Part shown: piece after piece, positions 7,598 to 16,310 of the stretch
Numbering within the stretch: position 1 is the stretch's first letter
How the letters are laid out: each line of letters starts with the position of its first letter
Source of the DNA: Saccharopolyspora kobensis
Lineage (GTDB): Bacteria > Actinomycetota > Actinomycetes > Mycobacteriales > Pseudonocardiaceae
Direction: 5' to 3'
Assembly: GCF_900108315.1 (NCBI RefSeq)
Contig: NZ_FNVB01000020.1
Span: 1 to 54,972, forward strand
DNA length: 54,972 nucleotides
Made by a program: the position numbers and the translations under genes
Notes under the pieces: model-generated
Database searches by the model: none
What the model saw: the letters and a program-made list of their open reading frames with translations, nothing else
Told to the model about the DNA's origin: nothing

Positions 7598-9331
7598 TCA
7601 GTCCACGCAGGGGACTCCCTCGGCGGTGATGGGCTGCTCGTTGACGTCCGTCTGGGCGTGCAGCGGTGGCATCTGGCGGACGCCGTCGAGCCGGACCGTG
7701 CGCGGACCGGCGAAGTTCTGCGCACCCGGCCCCTTGTAGTCCTTGCCCAGGTAGACCTGGACGCTGCCGGGCTGGACGTTCGCGCTTGTCTCGGTGGGCA
7801 GCCCGCCGAGGGCTTCGGAGACCTGCTTGGCGGTCTCCTCCTCACCGGCGGCGAAGTAGACCACGGAGTTGGCCATGGAGTCGGCGTTCGAGCTGCCGCC
7901 CGCCTTGAAGCCCAGGCCGGAGACCTCGTCGAGCACCCGGGCGGCGAGACCGCTGACGCCGGAGGCGTTGTAGACGCTGACCGAGATCTCCGCGCGGGCC
8001 TGCTGCGCGGCCATCTTCTGCTCCCGCTCCTGCGGGGTGAGCAGGAGGTTGGCCGCGAACTGCCGGACCTCGGGGATGTTGATGGTGACGTCTTCCTTGC
8101 CCGACGGGCCGACCAGGTGCACCGGGGCGGTGTAGAACTGGATGTCACCGCCCGCGATGCCCTGCATCTGCTGCGCGAAGCCCAAGAGGTCGTCGGCCAG
8201 CGCGGGGTCCAGGGTGACCGACTTCTTGATGGCGTTGATCAGCTCGGTGAGCTTGGCCGGGTTGGTCAGCGTGCCGGTGGACATCACCTTGTGGGCGAGG
8301 CTGGACATGAACACCTGCTGGCGCTTGCCGCGGGAGAGCTCGTTGATCAGCCCGTGCCGCTGCCGGACGAACGCCAGCGCGTCGGCGCCCTCGATGGTCT
8401 GCACGCCCTTGGGGAAGTCGGCGCCGGACAGCCGGTCCTTGGTGGCGTTGTTCAGGCAGACCTCGACACCGCCGATGGCCTTGGTGATCTCGGAGAAGCC
8501 GAGCAGGTTGACCTCGGCGTAGTGGTCGATGCTGACGCCGGTGATGTCCTCGATGGTCTTGCGCAGCAGCTGCTTCCCGGCCAGCCGGGACTGATTGGCG
8601 ATCTCCTTCTCGTCGGTGACGCCTTCCTTCTTCAGCTTCGCGCGCTCGGCGGACATGCCGTTGTTCATCGTCTCGGTGAGCTTGGTCTTGCCCAGGCCGA
8701 GCCCGACGTCGACGAGCGTGTCGCGGGGGAAGGACATCGCGCTGGCGCTGCCACCGCCATTGGGGATGCGCACCAGGATCATCGCGTCGGTGAGGTCGCC
8801 GCCCTCCTGCGTGGTGCGCAGTTCGCGCAGCACCTCCTCGGGCAGCGGGTTGCCGAAGGAGTCGTTGCGGCTGTCGTTGCCGATCAGCAGGATGTCGGTG
8901 GCGCCGTCCGGCGCGTTGAAGCCGCTGCCGATCACGTCTGCGGTGGAGGTCCCGCCGCCGCCGGGGCGGAACATCGCCCAGCCGAAGCCCGTGGCGGTGA
9001 GCACCAGCACCGACAGCAGCGCGGAGAGCGTGCGCCCGAACGCGCGGGCACCGCGGTTGCCGCGGCCTTTCCGGCCGCCTCGGCGTCGGCTCCAGACGTC
9101 GTTCTCCGGCGGGGGAGCTCCTTCGCCCGAACGGGCGGACTGGCGCTGGCGTCCATCACCCTGCGGAGTCTTGCGGCCGGGGCCACCGGAGGCCGGCGCG
9201 CTGCCTGCGCGGCGTCCCCTCGGGGCCGGGTCGCCACCGGTGCCGGGACGTCCGCGACCGCTCCCGCGAGGTGGCGCGGGCCTGCCGGACTGACCCTGCG
9301 GATCGCCGGGCCACCTGGGCCGATCCTCCAC
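7598..9331 (-). CDS. LCP family protein with LytR_C domain
   Basis: 577 aa, GTG start with AAGGAGG 7 nt upstream. Residues 1-98 are a Gly/Pro/Arg-rich, probably disordered cytoplasmic tail. A transmembrane helix spans about 100-121. The LCP domain runs about 146-320 (TDILLIGNDSRNDSFGNPLP, SIDHYAEVNLLGFSEITKAI, LAFVRQRHGLINELSRGKRQ). A LytR_C-type domain follows near 450-540 (ISVSVYNASGVSGLAARVLD). This is the architecture of the mycobacterial LCP protein next to rmlD. The likely job is ligation of arabinogalactan or another rhamnose-linked glycan to peptidoglycan outside the membrane. It is divergent from rmlB across 263 bp. Confidence 0.93.
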   Translation of the reverse strand: MEDRPRWPGDPQGQSGRPAPPRGSGRGRPGTGGDPAPRGRRAGSAPASGGPGRKTPQGDGRQRQSARSGEGAPPPENDVWSRRRGGRKGRGNRGARAFGRTLSALLSVLVLTATGFGWAMFRPGGGGTSTADVIGSGFNAPDGATDILLIGNDSRNDSFGNPLPEEVLRELRTTQEGGDLTDAMILVRIPNGGGSASAMSFPRDTLVDVGLGLGKTKLTETMNNGMSAERAKLKKEGVTDEKEIANQSRLAGKQLLRKTIEDITGVSIDHYAEVNLLGFSEITKAIGGVEVCLNNATKDRLSGADFPKGVQTIEGADALAFVRQRHGLINELSRGKRQQVFMSSLAHKVMSTGTLTNPAKLTELINAIKKSVTLDPALADDLLGFAQQMQGIAGGDIQFYTAPVHLVGPSGKEDVTINIPEVRQFAANLLLTPQEREQKMAAQQARAEISVSVYNASGVSGLAARVLDEVSGLGFKAGGSSNADSMANSVVYFAAGEEETAKQVSEALGGLPTETSANVQPGSVQVYLGKDYKGPGAQNFAGPRTVRLDGVRQMPPLHAQTDVNEQPITAEGVPCVD

Positions 9332-9472
9332 GCCGCTTCCTCCTTGGCCTGCCGCGAGCGTTACACCTTCGCGAGGTGATTTTGCTCGTGTTCCGATTGC
9401 AGGCTAGCGGGGCCCACGAGTTGAGTGGGCAGGTCCCAGTTTTGGGGTGATCACGCTCATAAGAGTGAACCC

Positions 9473-9492
9473 GTTACGACACTCTGTGTAAC
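9473..9492. promoter_or_regulatory. Inverted repeat in the LCP-rmlB divergent promoter region
   Basis: GTTAC (9473-9477) and GTAAC (9488-9492) form an inverted repeat with a 10-nt spacer. It is the clearest symmetric element I found in the 263 bp between the divergent LCP gene and rmlB (9332-9594). It could be an operator for either gene. No regulator can be assigned. Confidence 0.35.
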
Positions 9493-9594
9493 CGGGGAGT
9501 CTGCTGGGTTCCGGGCGGCGCATGCCAGACTTCGCAGCGGTGCCCCGGTCGGGCCGGAACCGGCCCGGGCAGTCGTCCAGGGAGAGAAGGCGCG

Positions 9595-10584
9595 ATGCGG
9601 ATTCTGGTCACCGGTGGAGCCGGCTTCATCGGCTCGCACTACGTGCGACAGCTGCTCGGCGGCGCGTACCCGGCATACGCCGACGCCGAGGTGGTCGTGC
9701 TCGACAAGCTCACCTACGCGGGCAACGAGGCGAACCTGGCGCCGGTCGCCGACGACCCGCGGCTGCGGTTCGTGCGCGGCGACATCTGCGACCGCGAGCT
9801 GGTGACCGGACTGCTGGCCGGGGTGGACCTGCTCGTGCACTTCGCCGCCGAATCGCACGTGGACCGCTCGATCACCGGCGCGGACACCTTCGTCGTCACC
9901 AACGTCGTGGGCACCAGCGTCCTGCTGCAGGCCGCGCTCGAGGCCGGGATCGGCAAGTTCGTGCACGTCTCCACCGACGAGGTCTACGGCTCCATCGAGC
10001 ACGGCTCGTGGCCGGAGGAGCACGCGCTGGAGCCGAACTCGCCCTACTCGGCGGCGAAAGCGGGCTCGGACCTGCTGGCGCGCTCCTACCACCGCACGCA
10101 CGGCCTGCCGGTGTGCATCACGCGCTGCTCCAACAACTACGGGCCCTACCAGTTCCCGGAGAAGGTGCTGCCGCTGTTCATCACCAACCTGATGGACGGC
10201 CACCAGGTGCCGCTCTACGGCGACGGCCTCAACGTGCGCGACTGGCTGCACGTCGACGACCACTGCCAGGGCATCCAGCTGGTCGCCGAGGCCGGGCGGC
10301 CGGGCGAGATCTACAACATCGGCGGCGGCACCGAGCTGACCAACAAGGAGCTCACCGAACGCGTTCTCGCCGAGCTGGGCATGGACTGGTCGATGGTGCG
10401 GCCGGTGGCCGACCGCAAGGGCCACGACCGCCGCTACTCGGTGGACCACGGCAAGATCGTCCGCGAACTGGGGTACGCGCCGCGGGTCGACTTCGCGACC
10501 GGGCTCCGCGAGACCGTCCGCTGGTACCAGGACAACCGCGCCTGGTGGGAGCCGCTGAAGGCCCGCGCGGCGGTGGCCCGATGA
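9595..10584 (+). CDS. rfbB: dTDP-glucose 4,6-dehydratase
   Basis: 329 aa, ATG start preceded by GGGAGAAGG. It converts dTDP-D-glucose to dTDP-4-keto-6-deoxyglucose, the second step of dTDP-L-rhamnose synthesis. The NAD-binding motif GGAGFIG is at residues 7-13. The catalytic STDEVYG segment is present, as is YSAAK with the Tyr/Lys pair. Family segments NNYGPYQFPEKVLPLFITNL and VRDWLHVDDHC also occur. Length is normal. The stop overlaps the start of rmlD as ATGA, so the two are co-translated. rmlA and rmlC are not in this window. Also named rmlB. Confidence 0.97.
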   Translation: MRILVTGGAGFIGSHYVRQLLGGAYPAYADAEVVVLDKLTYAGNEANLAPVADDPRLRFVRGDICDRELVTGLLAGVDLLVHFAAESHVDRSITGADTFVVTNVVGTSVLLQAALEAGIGKFVHVSTDEVYGSIEHGSWPEEHALEPNSPYSAAKAGSDLLARSYHRTHGLPVCITRCSNNYGPYQFPEKVLPLFITNLMDGHQVPLYGDGLNVRDWLHVDDHCQGIQLVAEAGRPGEIYNIGGGTELTNKELTERVLAELGMDWSMVRPVADRKGHDRRYSVDHGKIVRELGYAPRVDFATGLRETVRWYQDNRAWWEPLKARAAVAR

Positions 10585-11504
10585 GCCGCCTCGCCGTCCT
10601 GGTGCCGGGCGGCCGCGGTCAGGTGGGCTCCGAACTGGCCCGGATCGTGGCCGCGCGATCGGGCGCCATGGTGCACGCGCCGGGCTCCGGCGAGCTCGAC
10701 ATCACCGACCACGAGGCGGTCGCCGACGCGGTGGACTCCTTCGCCGAGACCGCCCGCGACGCGGACCTGCGCCCGGTGGTGGTCAACGCGTCGGCCTACA
10801 CCGCCGTGGACGCCGCCGAAACCGACCAGGAGCGGGCGGCGCTGGTCAACGCCGAAGGCCCGGCGCAGCTGGCGAAGGCCTGCCAGCGCAGCGGAATCCC
10901 GCTGCTGCACGTGTCCACGGACTACGTGTTCAGCGGCGACGCGGACCGCCCGTACGAGCCGGCGGACGAACCCGCGCCGCGCACGGTCTACGGCCGCACC
11001 AAGCTCGACGGAGAACGCGCGGTCCTCGACTCGGGTGCGCGGGCCTGGGTGGTGCGCACCGCGTGGGTCTACGGAGCGCGCGGCGGGAACTTCGTGAAGA
11101 CGATGGCGCGGCTCTCCCGCGAGCGGGAATCGCTGTCCGTGGTGGGCGACCAGATCGGCTCACCGACCTGGGCGGCGGATCTGGCGCAGGGCCTGCTGGA
11201 GCTGGCGGAGCGCGTCGCCGAGCGCCGCGGCCCGGACCGGAAGGTGTTGCACTGCACCAATTCCGGCCAGGTGAGCTGGTGCGACTTCGCCCGCGCGATC
11301 TTCGCCGAACTGGGCCTGGACGAAGCCCGGGTCCAACCGTGCACGACGGCGGACTTCCCCCGCCCGGCCCCGCGGCCGGCGTACTCGGTCCTGTCCGACA
11401 CGGCCTGGCGAGAAGCGGGCCTGACCCCGATGCGCCCCTGGCGAGAAGCCTTGCGCGCGGCCTTCGAAACCGACGGAGAAGTCCTCCGCGGCGAAGCGGG
11501 GTAA
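10581..11504 (+). CDS. rfbD: dTDP-4-dehydrorhamnose reductase
   Basis: 307 aa, start overlapping the rmlB stop. It performs the last step of dTDP-L-rhamnose synthesis, the NADPH-dependent reduction of dTDP-4-keto-rhamnose. The nucleotide motif GGRGQVGSE lies near the N-terminus, with STDYVFSGDADRPYEPADEP in the middle, the YGRTK Tyr/Lys pair, and RTAWVYG. Length is normal for RmlD. In mycobacteria rmlD is followed directly by wbbL; here five glycosyltransferase genes separate them. The last ~60 nt of the gene are unusually rich in CGA and GAA codons but stay in frame. Confidence 0.96.
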   Translation: MSRLAVLVPGGRGQVGSELARIVAARSGAMVHAPGSGELDITDHEAVADAVDSFAETARDADLRPVVVNASAYTAVDAAETDQERAALVNAEGPAQLAKACQRSGIPLLHVSTDYVFSGDADRPYEPADEPAPRTVYGRTKLDGERAVLDSGARAWVVRTAWVYGARGGNFVKTMARLSRERESLSVVGDQIGSPTWAADLAQGLLELAERVAERRGPDRKVLHCTNSGQVSWCDFARAIFAELGLDEARVQPCTTADFPRPAPRPAYSVLSDTAWREAGLTPMRPWREALRAAFETDGEVLRGEAG

Positions 11505-11611
11505 CCCGGTGGGATGTAGTTGACCTTGAAACCCGCAGCGGCGGGAAATCGGCTGGTGCGTGCTGGCGAGGCCATGCACAATGGTGGTGCCTGATCCCGC
11601 GCGGAGAGGGA

Positions 11612-11670
11612 AGGCCAGGTGGCCCGGGGCATTACCGGGAGCCTGGCCTGACGCCTTTCTGGGGTCAGGC
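11612..11670. terminator. Tandem hairpins between convergent genes
   Basis: Two overlapping stem-loops: AGGCCAGG...CCTGGCCT (about 11612-11649) with an inner CCCGG/CCGGG, then GGCCTGAC...GTCAGGCC (about 11644-11671). They sit between rmlD (+) and the GT gene ending at 11665 (-), where terminators for both are expected. No clear U tract is present, as is common in GC-rich actinomycetes. Confidence 0.55.
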
Positions 11671-12714
11671 CGTCGCCCGCCGATACGCCGCGAGGGTTGC
11701 TTCGGCGCAGGTTTGCCAGGTGAAGATTTTTGCGTGCGTCGTACCCGTTTCCGGGTCCGGTGGATCCGTCAGCGCTCGGTGCAGGGCTTCGCGCAGCGCG
11801 CTCGCATCGCCGAAAGGGAAATAGGCTGCGCAGCCCGCCGTGACTTCGCGGAGTGCGGGGATGTCCGAGCAGACCACCGGGGTTCCGCAGGCCAGGGATT
11901 CCAGTGCCGGGAGGCCGAATCCTTCGTCGCGGGACGGGAGAACCAGCGCGCTCGCACCGGCGACGAGGCGGCGCAGGTGGTTCTCGGGCAAGTAGCCGGT
12001 CCGGATCACCGCTCCATCGACGCGTGGTTCGCTGGGCCCGGCGATGACCAGCGGCGGGAGATCCGGGCCGTGCGCTTCCAGCAGTCCGGGCAGGCCCTTG
12101 CGCGGGCCTTCGGCACCGACGAAGAGCAGGTACTCCGCTGGAAGCCCGTAGCGGGCGCGGAGCGCGGAATCCATTGGCGTGGCGGAGAACCACTCCGGGT
12201 CCACGCCGAGCGGCGTGACCACGACCTTCTCGCGGGGCACGTCGAGACGCGTGCTGACCGCGTCGGCGACCGCCGTCGTCGGCGTGCACACCACCTGCGC
12301 GCGCCGCACCGAACTCCGCACCAGCGCGGGAAGATCCGGCTCCGCCAGCGACGGGTCGTCCAGGAACGCGAGGTCGTGGACGGTCACCACGCCTGCCGCT
12401 CGGGCGGGCGGCGGCAGCACGAAGTTCGTCCCGTGCACCACGTCCGCGCGGCCCGCGAGGAGTTCCACCGGTGGGAAAGCACCGCGCTGCCACAGCTTTC
12501 GCAGTGCGCGGGCCGGGATCGGCGGGCCGACCGCGAGAGTTCCCCGCGGCGCCAGCTCGCGCAGCTGCCGCCAGCCGCGCGTGGTGAAGCCGATCAGCCG
12601 GACGTCCGCGAGCGGCGTCAGGGCGGTGACCAGGGACGCGGTGTAGCGGCCGATGCCGGTGCGGTTGCCCAGCAGCGGCGTGCCGTCGAGCAGGACGCGC
12701 AGGTCAGCGGCCAC
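11665..12714 (-). CDS. Glycosyltransferase family 4 (GT-B)
   Basis: 349 aa from the GTG at 12714. The open frame extends to 12834, but the protein family begins at ADLRVLLDGTPLLGNRTGIG. This start overlaps the stop of the upstream GT gene by 11 bp, which fits coupling. The GT-B signature is clear: VGAEGPRKGLPGLLEAH at the domain link, then PSRDEGFGLPALESLACGTP with the E-x7-E pair that binds the nucleotide sugar. There is no signal or membrane helix. Donor and acceptor are unknown. Position in the rml cluster suggests assembly of a rhamnose-containing wall polymer. Confidence 0.88.
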   Translation of the reverse strand: MAADLRVLLDGTPLLGNRTGIGRYTASLVTALTPLADVRLIGFTTRGWRQLRELAPRGTLAVGPPIPARALRKLWQRGAFPPVELLAGRADVVHGTNFVLPPPARAAGVVTVHDLAFLDDPSLAEPDLPALVRSSVRRAQVVCTPTTAVADAVSTRLDVPREKVVVTPLGVDPEWFSATPMDSALRARYGLPAEYLLFVGAEGPRKGLPGLLEAHGPDLPPLVIAGPSEPRVDGAVIRTGYLPENHLRRLVAGASALVLPSRDEGFGLPALESLACGTPVVCSDIPALREVTAGCAAYFPFGDASALREALHRALTDPPDPETGTTHAKIFTWQTCAEATLAAYRRATA

Positions 12715-15232
12715 GGAAGCGCTCGCCGGCGAGCCGCCGCAGTCGCCCGGTCGCCCGCTTCGCGACCTCCAGCGGACCGCCCGCGTCCAGGTACTCGCGC
12801 AGCAGCGAGAGATCGCGGCGCACCGCTTCGGCACCGTTGAGCTGCGGGCTGCGCACCAGCGGCGAGGACGCCTTGAGGCGGTCGGCGGCCGGGCGCGGAT
12901 CGCGGCAGAACTCGGTGAGCGGCGCCAGCACCGACTCCCAGGTGAACCGCTCCCGCACCGGTTCGATCCGGCGGCGGCACTCCGCGGCGAACTCCTCGTC
13001 GTAGAGGACCTTCTCCAGCGCGGCGGCCAGCGCGTCCGGGTCCTCGGGCGGCACCACGACGCCGATGCGCTCGGTGCGCACCAGGTCGGCGAACGAGTCG
13101 CCGTCGGTGGTCACCACCGGCAGCCCCGACCACAGGTAGTCCAGCACCCTGGTGCGGAACGCGAACGTCGTCTCCACGTGCTCGAAGTGGCTGGTCACAC
13201 CGCAGTCGGCGTCCAGCAGGTAGTTCTGCCGCTCGTGGTAGGGCACCCAGGTCTCGTTGAAGAACGCGAACTTGTCGGTCAGCCCGAGCCTGCGCGCCAG
13301 CTCGCGGGTGCGCCCGGCCATGCCCATCTCCGGGACGTCCGGGTTCGGGTGCTTCATGCCGAGGAAGAACAGCCGGATGTCGTTGTGCCGCTCGGAGATC
13401 CGGTGCACCGCGTGCAGCAGCGTCAGCGGGTCGAACCAGCTGTAGACGCCGCCGGCCCACAGCACCACCTTGTCGTCGGCGGAGATGCCGGGGCGGCAGC
13501 CCTTGATCGCCGGGCCGGTGCGGCGCGGGGCCGTCGACGGCAGCCCGAAGGGCACCACCGACAGCAGCGAGCGCACCGTCGGGTCGTTGTCGTAGAGGCC
13601 CGGCGTCAGGCGGCCCAGCGAGGCCAGGTGGCCGAGCCAGAAGTGCCGCTGCCGCTCGGAGGCGCAGAGGAAGAAGTCACCGCGCTGCAGCTGGGTGTTG
13701 AGCACCTTGGTGACCCCGGCCAGGTCCTTGGCGCGGCGCTCGTCGTCGGTGTCCCGGCCCTGTTCGAGCAGCTCCAGGTGCATCGGGTCGTAGACGTCGC
13801 AGACCACGATCTTGCTGGAGTCGACCTTCTTGAGCGAGGGCACCATCTCCAGCACGTGGCCCTGCAGCACCACGATGTCGGCCCAGTCGACGTGCGCGCC
13901 CAGCTCCCGCGGTTTGGCCGCGTGCACCTCGAACTCCGCCTGCGGCGGGCTGACCAGGTCGTTGACGCTGACCAGCCGGACCTGGTGCTCGACGGAGAGC
14001 ACCTCGGCCATGTGCCACGCGCGGATCGCCGGACCGGCCATCCGCTCGGTGACCGCGTCGCCGGTGATCACCACGATCTTGCGCGGCCTGCCGAAGACCT
14101 CGTCCAGGCCGAAGGCCTCGACCAGCGCGTCGTGCGCGGCGAGGTAGCGGGGCAGCGGGTAGGCCGGTTCCATCGCCTTGCGCATCAGCGGAACCAGATC
14201 GGCGTCGGTGCGCACCCGCGCCCGCTGCTCCTGCTCGCGGGAGACCTTCAGCGACGGCAGCAGCTCCACGAACTGGTCGATGGCCAGCATCCCGGCCAGC
14301 GCCGAGCGGTCGACCGGCACCGGGCCGTGGTCCTCGGTCTCGCCGCGCCGGGTTATCTCCAGCTGCGTCGGGTCGATCTCGCCGCGCGCGGTGGCCCGCC
14401 GCACCGCCAGCGCCATCGCCGCGGGCAGCGCCTTCGCCAGCGTCTCGTCGGAGACGTTCTTGTAGAGCGTGGCGAGCGCGTTGCGCTCCAGCAGGTAGTG
14501 CTCGCGCGCGGAGGCGATGTCGGCCATCGACGCGTGGTGCCGGTGGAAGGTCAGCGACCGCGGCTCGTAGCGGACCCGCCAGCCGCGCAGGTTCAGCCGC
14601 CAGCCCAGGTCCACATCCTCGTAGAACATGAAGAAGCGCTCGTCGAAGCCGTCCAGCGCGGCGAACAGCTCGGTGCGCACGAACAGCGCCGACCCGGTGC
14701 CGAAGAGCACGTCCCGCGAGGCGTCGTGCGAACCGTCGTCGAGCTCGCCGGCGTGCCGCTTGTAGCCCATGCCGAACCAGGTGAGCCCGCCGTCGACGAA
14801 GTCGATGTGGCGCCCCTCCCAGTCCAGCACCTTGCTGGCGACCGCGCCCACGGTCGGCTCGGCGCGCAGCACCGCGACCGCCGCGCGCACCCAGTCGCGG
14901 TCCGGGCGGGCGTCGTTGTTGAGGAACGCCAGCACCTGCCCGGTGGCGGCTCGGGCGGCGAGGTTGCAGCCGCCGGCGAAGCCGAGGTTGCTGTCCGACT
15001 CGATCAGCCGCACGTCCGGGGCCGCGGCGCGGATCCGCTCCGCGCTGCCGTCGCCGGAGGCGTTGTCGACGCAGAGCACCTCCAGCCGGTCGGCCGGGTA
15101 GTCCAGCTCCTCGCGCAGCGCGCGCAGGCATTCGACGGTGTCGTCGGCGCCGCGGTAGTTCACCACGATCACCGACACCAGGGGCAGGTTGCTGGGGTCG
15201 GACGTCTCAGCCACGCCTAAAGCGTGCACCAT
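12704..15232 (-). CDS. Bifunctional GT2-GT4 glycosyltransferase fusion
   Basis: 842 aa with two catalytic parts. Residues ~15-270 are a GT2 (GT-A) domain: VSVIVVNYRGADDTVECLRA, CVDNASGDGS, LAFLNNDARPD with the metal-binding acidic pair, and FFMFYEDVDLGWRLNLRGW. Residues ~390-790 are a GT-B domain (GPAIRAWHMAEVLS, VLWAGGVYSWFDPLTLLHAV, LDYLWSGLPVVTTDGDSFAD). A linker of ~100 residues joins them. Such fusions can add two sugars in sequence or build an alternating polymer. The ATG at 15232 puts a rare TTA at codon 5; the GTG at 15214 would avoid it. The first gene of a leftward pair with the gene ending at 11665. Confidence 0.9.
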   Translation of the reverse strand: MVHALGVAETSDPSNLPLVSVIVVNYRGADDTVECLRALREELDYPADRLEVLCVDNASGDGSAERIRAAAPDVRLIESDSNLGFAGGCNLAARAATGQVLAFLNNDARPDRDWVRAAVAVLRAEPTVGAVASKVLDWEGRHIDFVDGGLTWFGMGYKRHAGELDDGSHDASRDVLFGTGSALFVRTELFAALDGFDERFFMFYEDVDLGWRLNLRGWRVRYEPRSLTFHRHHASMADIASAREHYLLERNALATLYKNVSDETLAKALPAAMALAVRRATARGEIDPTQLEITRRGETEDHGPVPVDRSALAGMLAIDQFVELLPSLKVSREQEQRARVRTDADLVPLMRKAMEPAYPLPRYLAAHDALVEAFGLDEVFGRPRKIVVITGDAVTERMAGPAIRAWHMAEVLSVEHQVRLVSVNDLVSPPQAEFEVHAAKPRELGAHVDWADIVVLQGHVLEMVPSLKKVDSSKIVVCDVYDPMHLELLEQGRDTDDERRAKDLAGVTKVLNTQLQRGDFFLCASERQRHFWLGHLASLGRLTPGLYDNDPTVRSLLSVVPFGLPSTAPRRTGPAIKGCRPGISADDKVVLWAGGVYSWFDPLTLLHAVHRISERHNDIRLFFLGMKHPNPDVPEMGMAGRTRELARRLGLTDKFAFFNETWVPYHERQNYLLDADCGVTSHFEHVETTFAFRTRVLDYLWSGLPVVTTDGDSFADLVRTERIGVVVPPEDPDALAAALEKVLYDEEFAAECRRRIEPVRERFTWESVLAPLTEFCRDPRPAADRLKASSPLVRSPQLNGAEAVRRDLSLLREYLDAGGPLEVAKRATGRLRRLAGERFRGR

Positions 15233-15313
15233 GCCACCTTCCCGATCTGAGCCGCCTACCCGTTCCGCGGCTCGTCCGGTTCGTTCGCGATGTCGTGAAC
15301 CGGTGGCCGGGGT

Positions 15314-16237
15314 TCAGCGCCCCGCCCACTCCCGCCACACGCGCTCGACCGGGACGGCCCGGGTGATGCGGCGGCGCTCCCGCAGCGTCGCGGGCAGGCC
15401 CGCGGCCACCTCGGCGAGGACGCGCAGCCGCAGCGCGACGCGGAAGTTCGCGGCGGCGGGCACGTCCTTGCGCAGCGGCAGTGCGCAGGTGATCGCGGCG
15501 AAGCGGGCCAGCTCCCGCGCGGCGACCTTCGCCGGAGCGCAGCGCAGCAGCATGAACAGCCGGTTGCGCTCGTTCCAGCGGTGGAACAGCGCAGAGCCGG
15601 GCTGCGTGCTCGCGCCGTGAGCGTGCTCGGCGACGGCATCGGGCACCGAGACGATCCGGTGCCCGGCCAGGCGCAGGCGCCAGGACGTGTCGGTGTCCTC
15701 GTAGTAGCAGAAGAACCGCGCCGGGACGCCTCCCACGTCGCGCAGCACATCGGTGCGCAGCAGCGCCGCGCCGCCGCAGAACCCGAACATCTCGCCGGAG
15801 GCTTGAGGCGCGTCAGCGCCGTGGCCGTCGGCCGTGAGGCGGACGCCGACGGATTGAGTGCGGCCGTCCGACGTGCGGAGCACGGAGGTCGCCGCAGCCG
15901 CGGAGCGGTCCGCGTCGAGCGCGGCCTCCAGCGCCGCGAGCCAGCCGGAGGCTGGCGCAGCGTCGTCGTTGAGCCACGCGACGTAAGGGGTGCGGACGCG
16001 CGTCAGCGCGGCGGCGATGCCGCCGGCGTAGCCGCGGTTGCGGCGGAGCCGGAGGACCTCGGGCGCCGAGGGGTGCGCGGCGAGCAGCTCGGCGGTGCCG
16101 TCGTCGGAGGCGTTGTCCACCACCAGAGTCCGATGTGGACGATCCTGGGCGGCCAGCGCGTCCAGGCAGGACTCGATGTGGTCCCGCCCTCGCCAGGTCA
16201 CCACGACCACGGTGCTGCGCACCTGCTCCGACGTCAC
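15314..16237 (-). CDS. Glycosyltransferase family 2
   Basis: 307 aa from the GTG at 16237; an ATG at 16294 would add 19 residues that look unrelated to the fold. The GT-A core is intact: STVVVVTWRGRDHIESCLDA, VVDNASDDGT, YVAWLNDDAAPASGW (acidic pair) and FFCYYEDTDTSWRLRLAGH. The C-terminal ~70 residues are Arg/Ala-rich and may touch the membrane. The family includes rhamnosyl- and galactofuranosyltransferases of the WbbL type, so a rhamnose donor is reasonable but unproven. It is divergent from the GT gene starting at 16311, with about 75 bp for both promoters, and 81 bp upstream of the GT2-GT4 fusion on the same strand. Confidence 0.87.
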   Translation of the reverse strand: MTSEQVRSTVVVVTWRGRDHIESCLDALAAQDRPHRTLVVDNASDDGTAELLAAHPSAPEVLRLRRNRGYAGGIAAALTRVRTPYVAWLNDDAAPASGWLAALEAALDADRSAAAATSVLRTSDGRTQSVGVRLTADGHGADAPQASGEMFGFCGGAALLRTDVLRDVGGVPARFFCYYEDTDTSWRLRLAGHRIVSVPDAVAEHAHGASTQPGSALFHRWNERNRLFMLLRCAPAKVAARELARFAAITCALPLRKDVPAAANFRVALRLRVLAEVAAGLPATLRERRRITRAVPVERVWREWAGR

Positions 16238-16310
16238 GGTCGAAGACGTTACGCGGAGCTCGTGCCGCAGTCGTCGGCGCCCGAGCGCCGGCACGTGGGA
16301 AGCTGGGCGG

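Noticed and set aside
6235..8148. 637-codon frame on the - strand over the two LCP genes
   Set aside because: It is Arg/Ser/Thr/Pro-rich, bridges two clear LCP genes in another frame and has no family motif.
12653..15220. 855-codon open frame on the + strand across the GT fusion gene
   Set aside because: It is the mirror of a well-supported GT gene on the other strand. Its translation is rich in Arg, His, Val and Gln with no domain.
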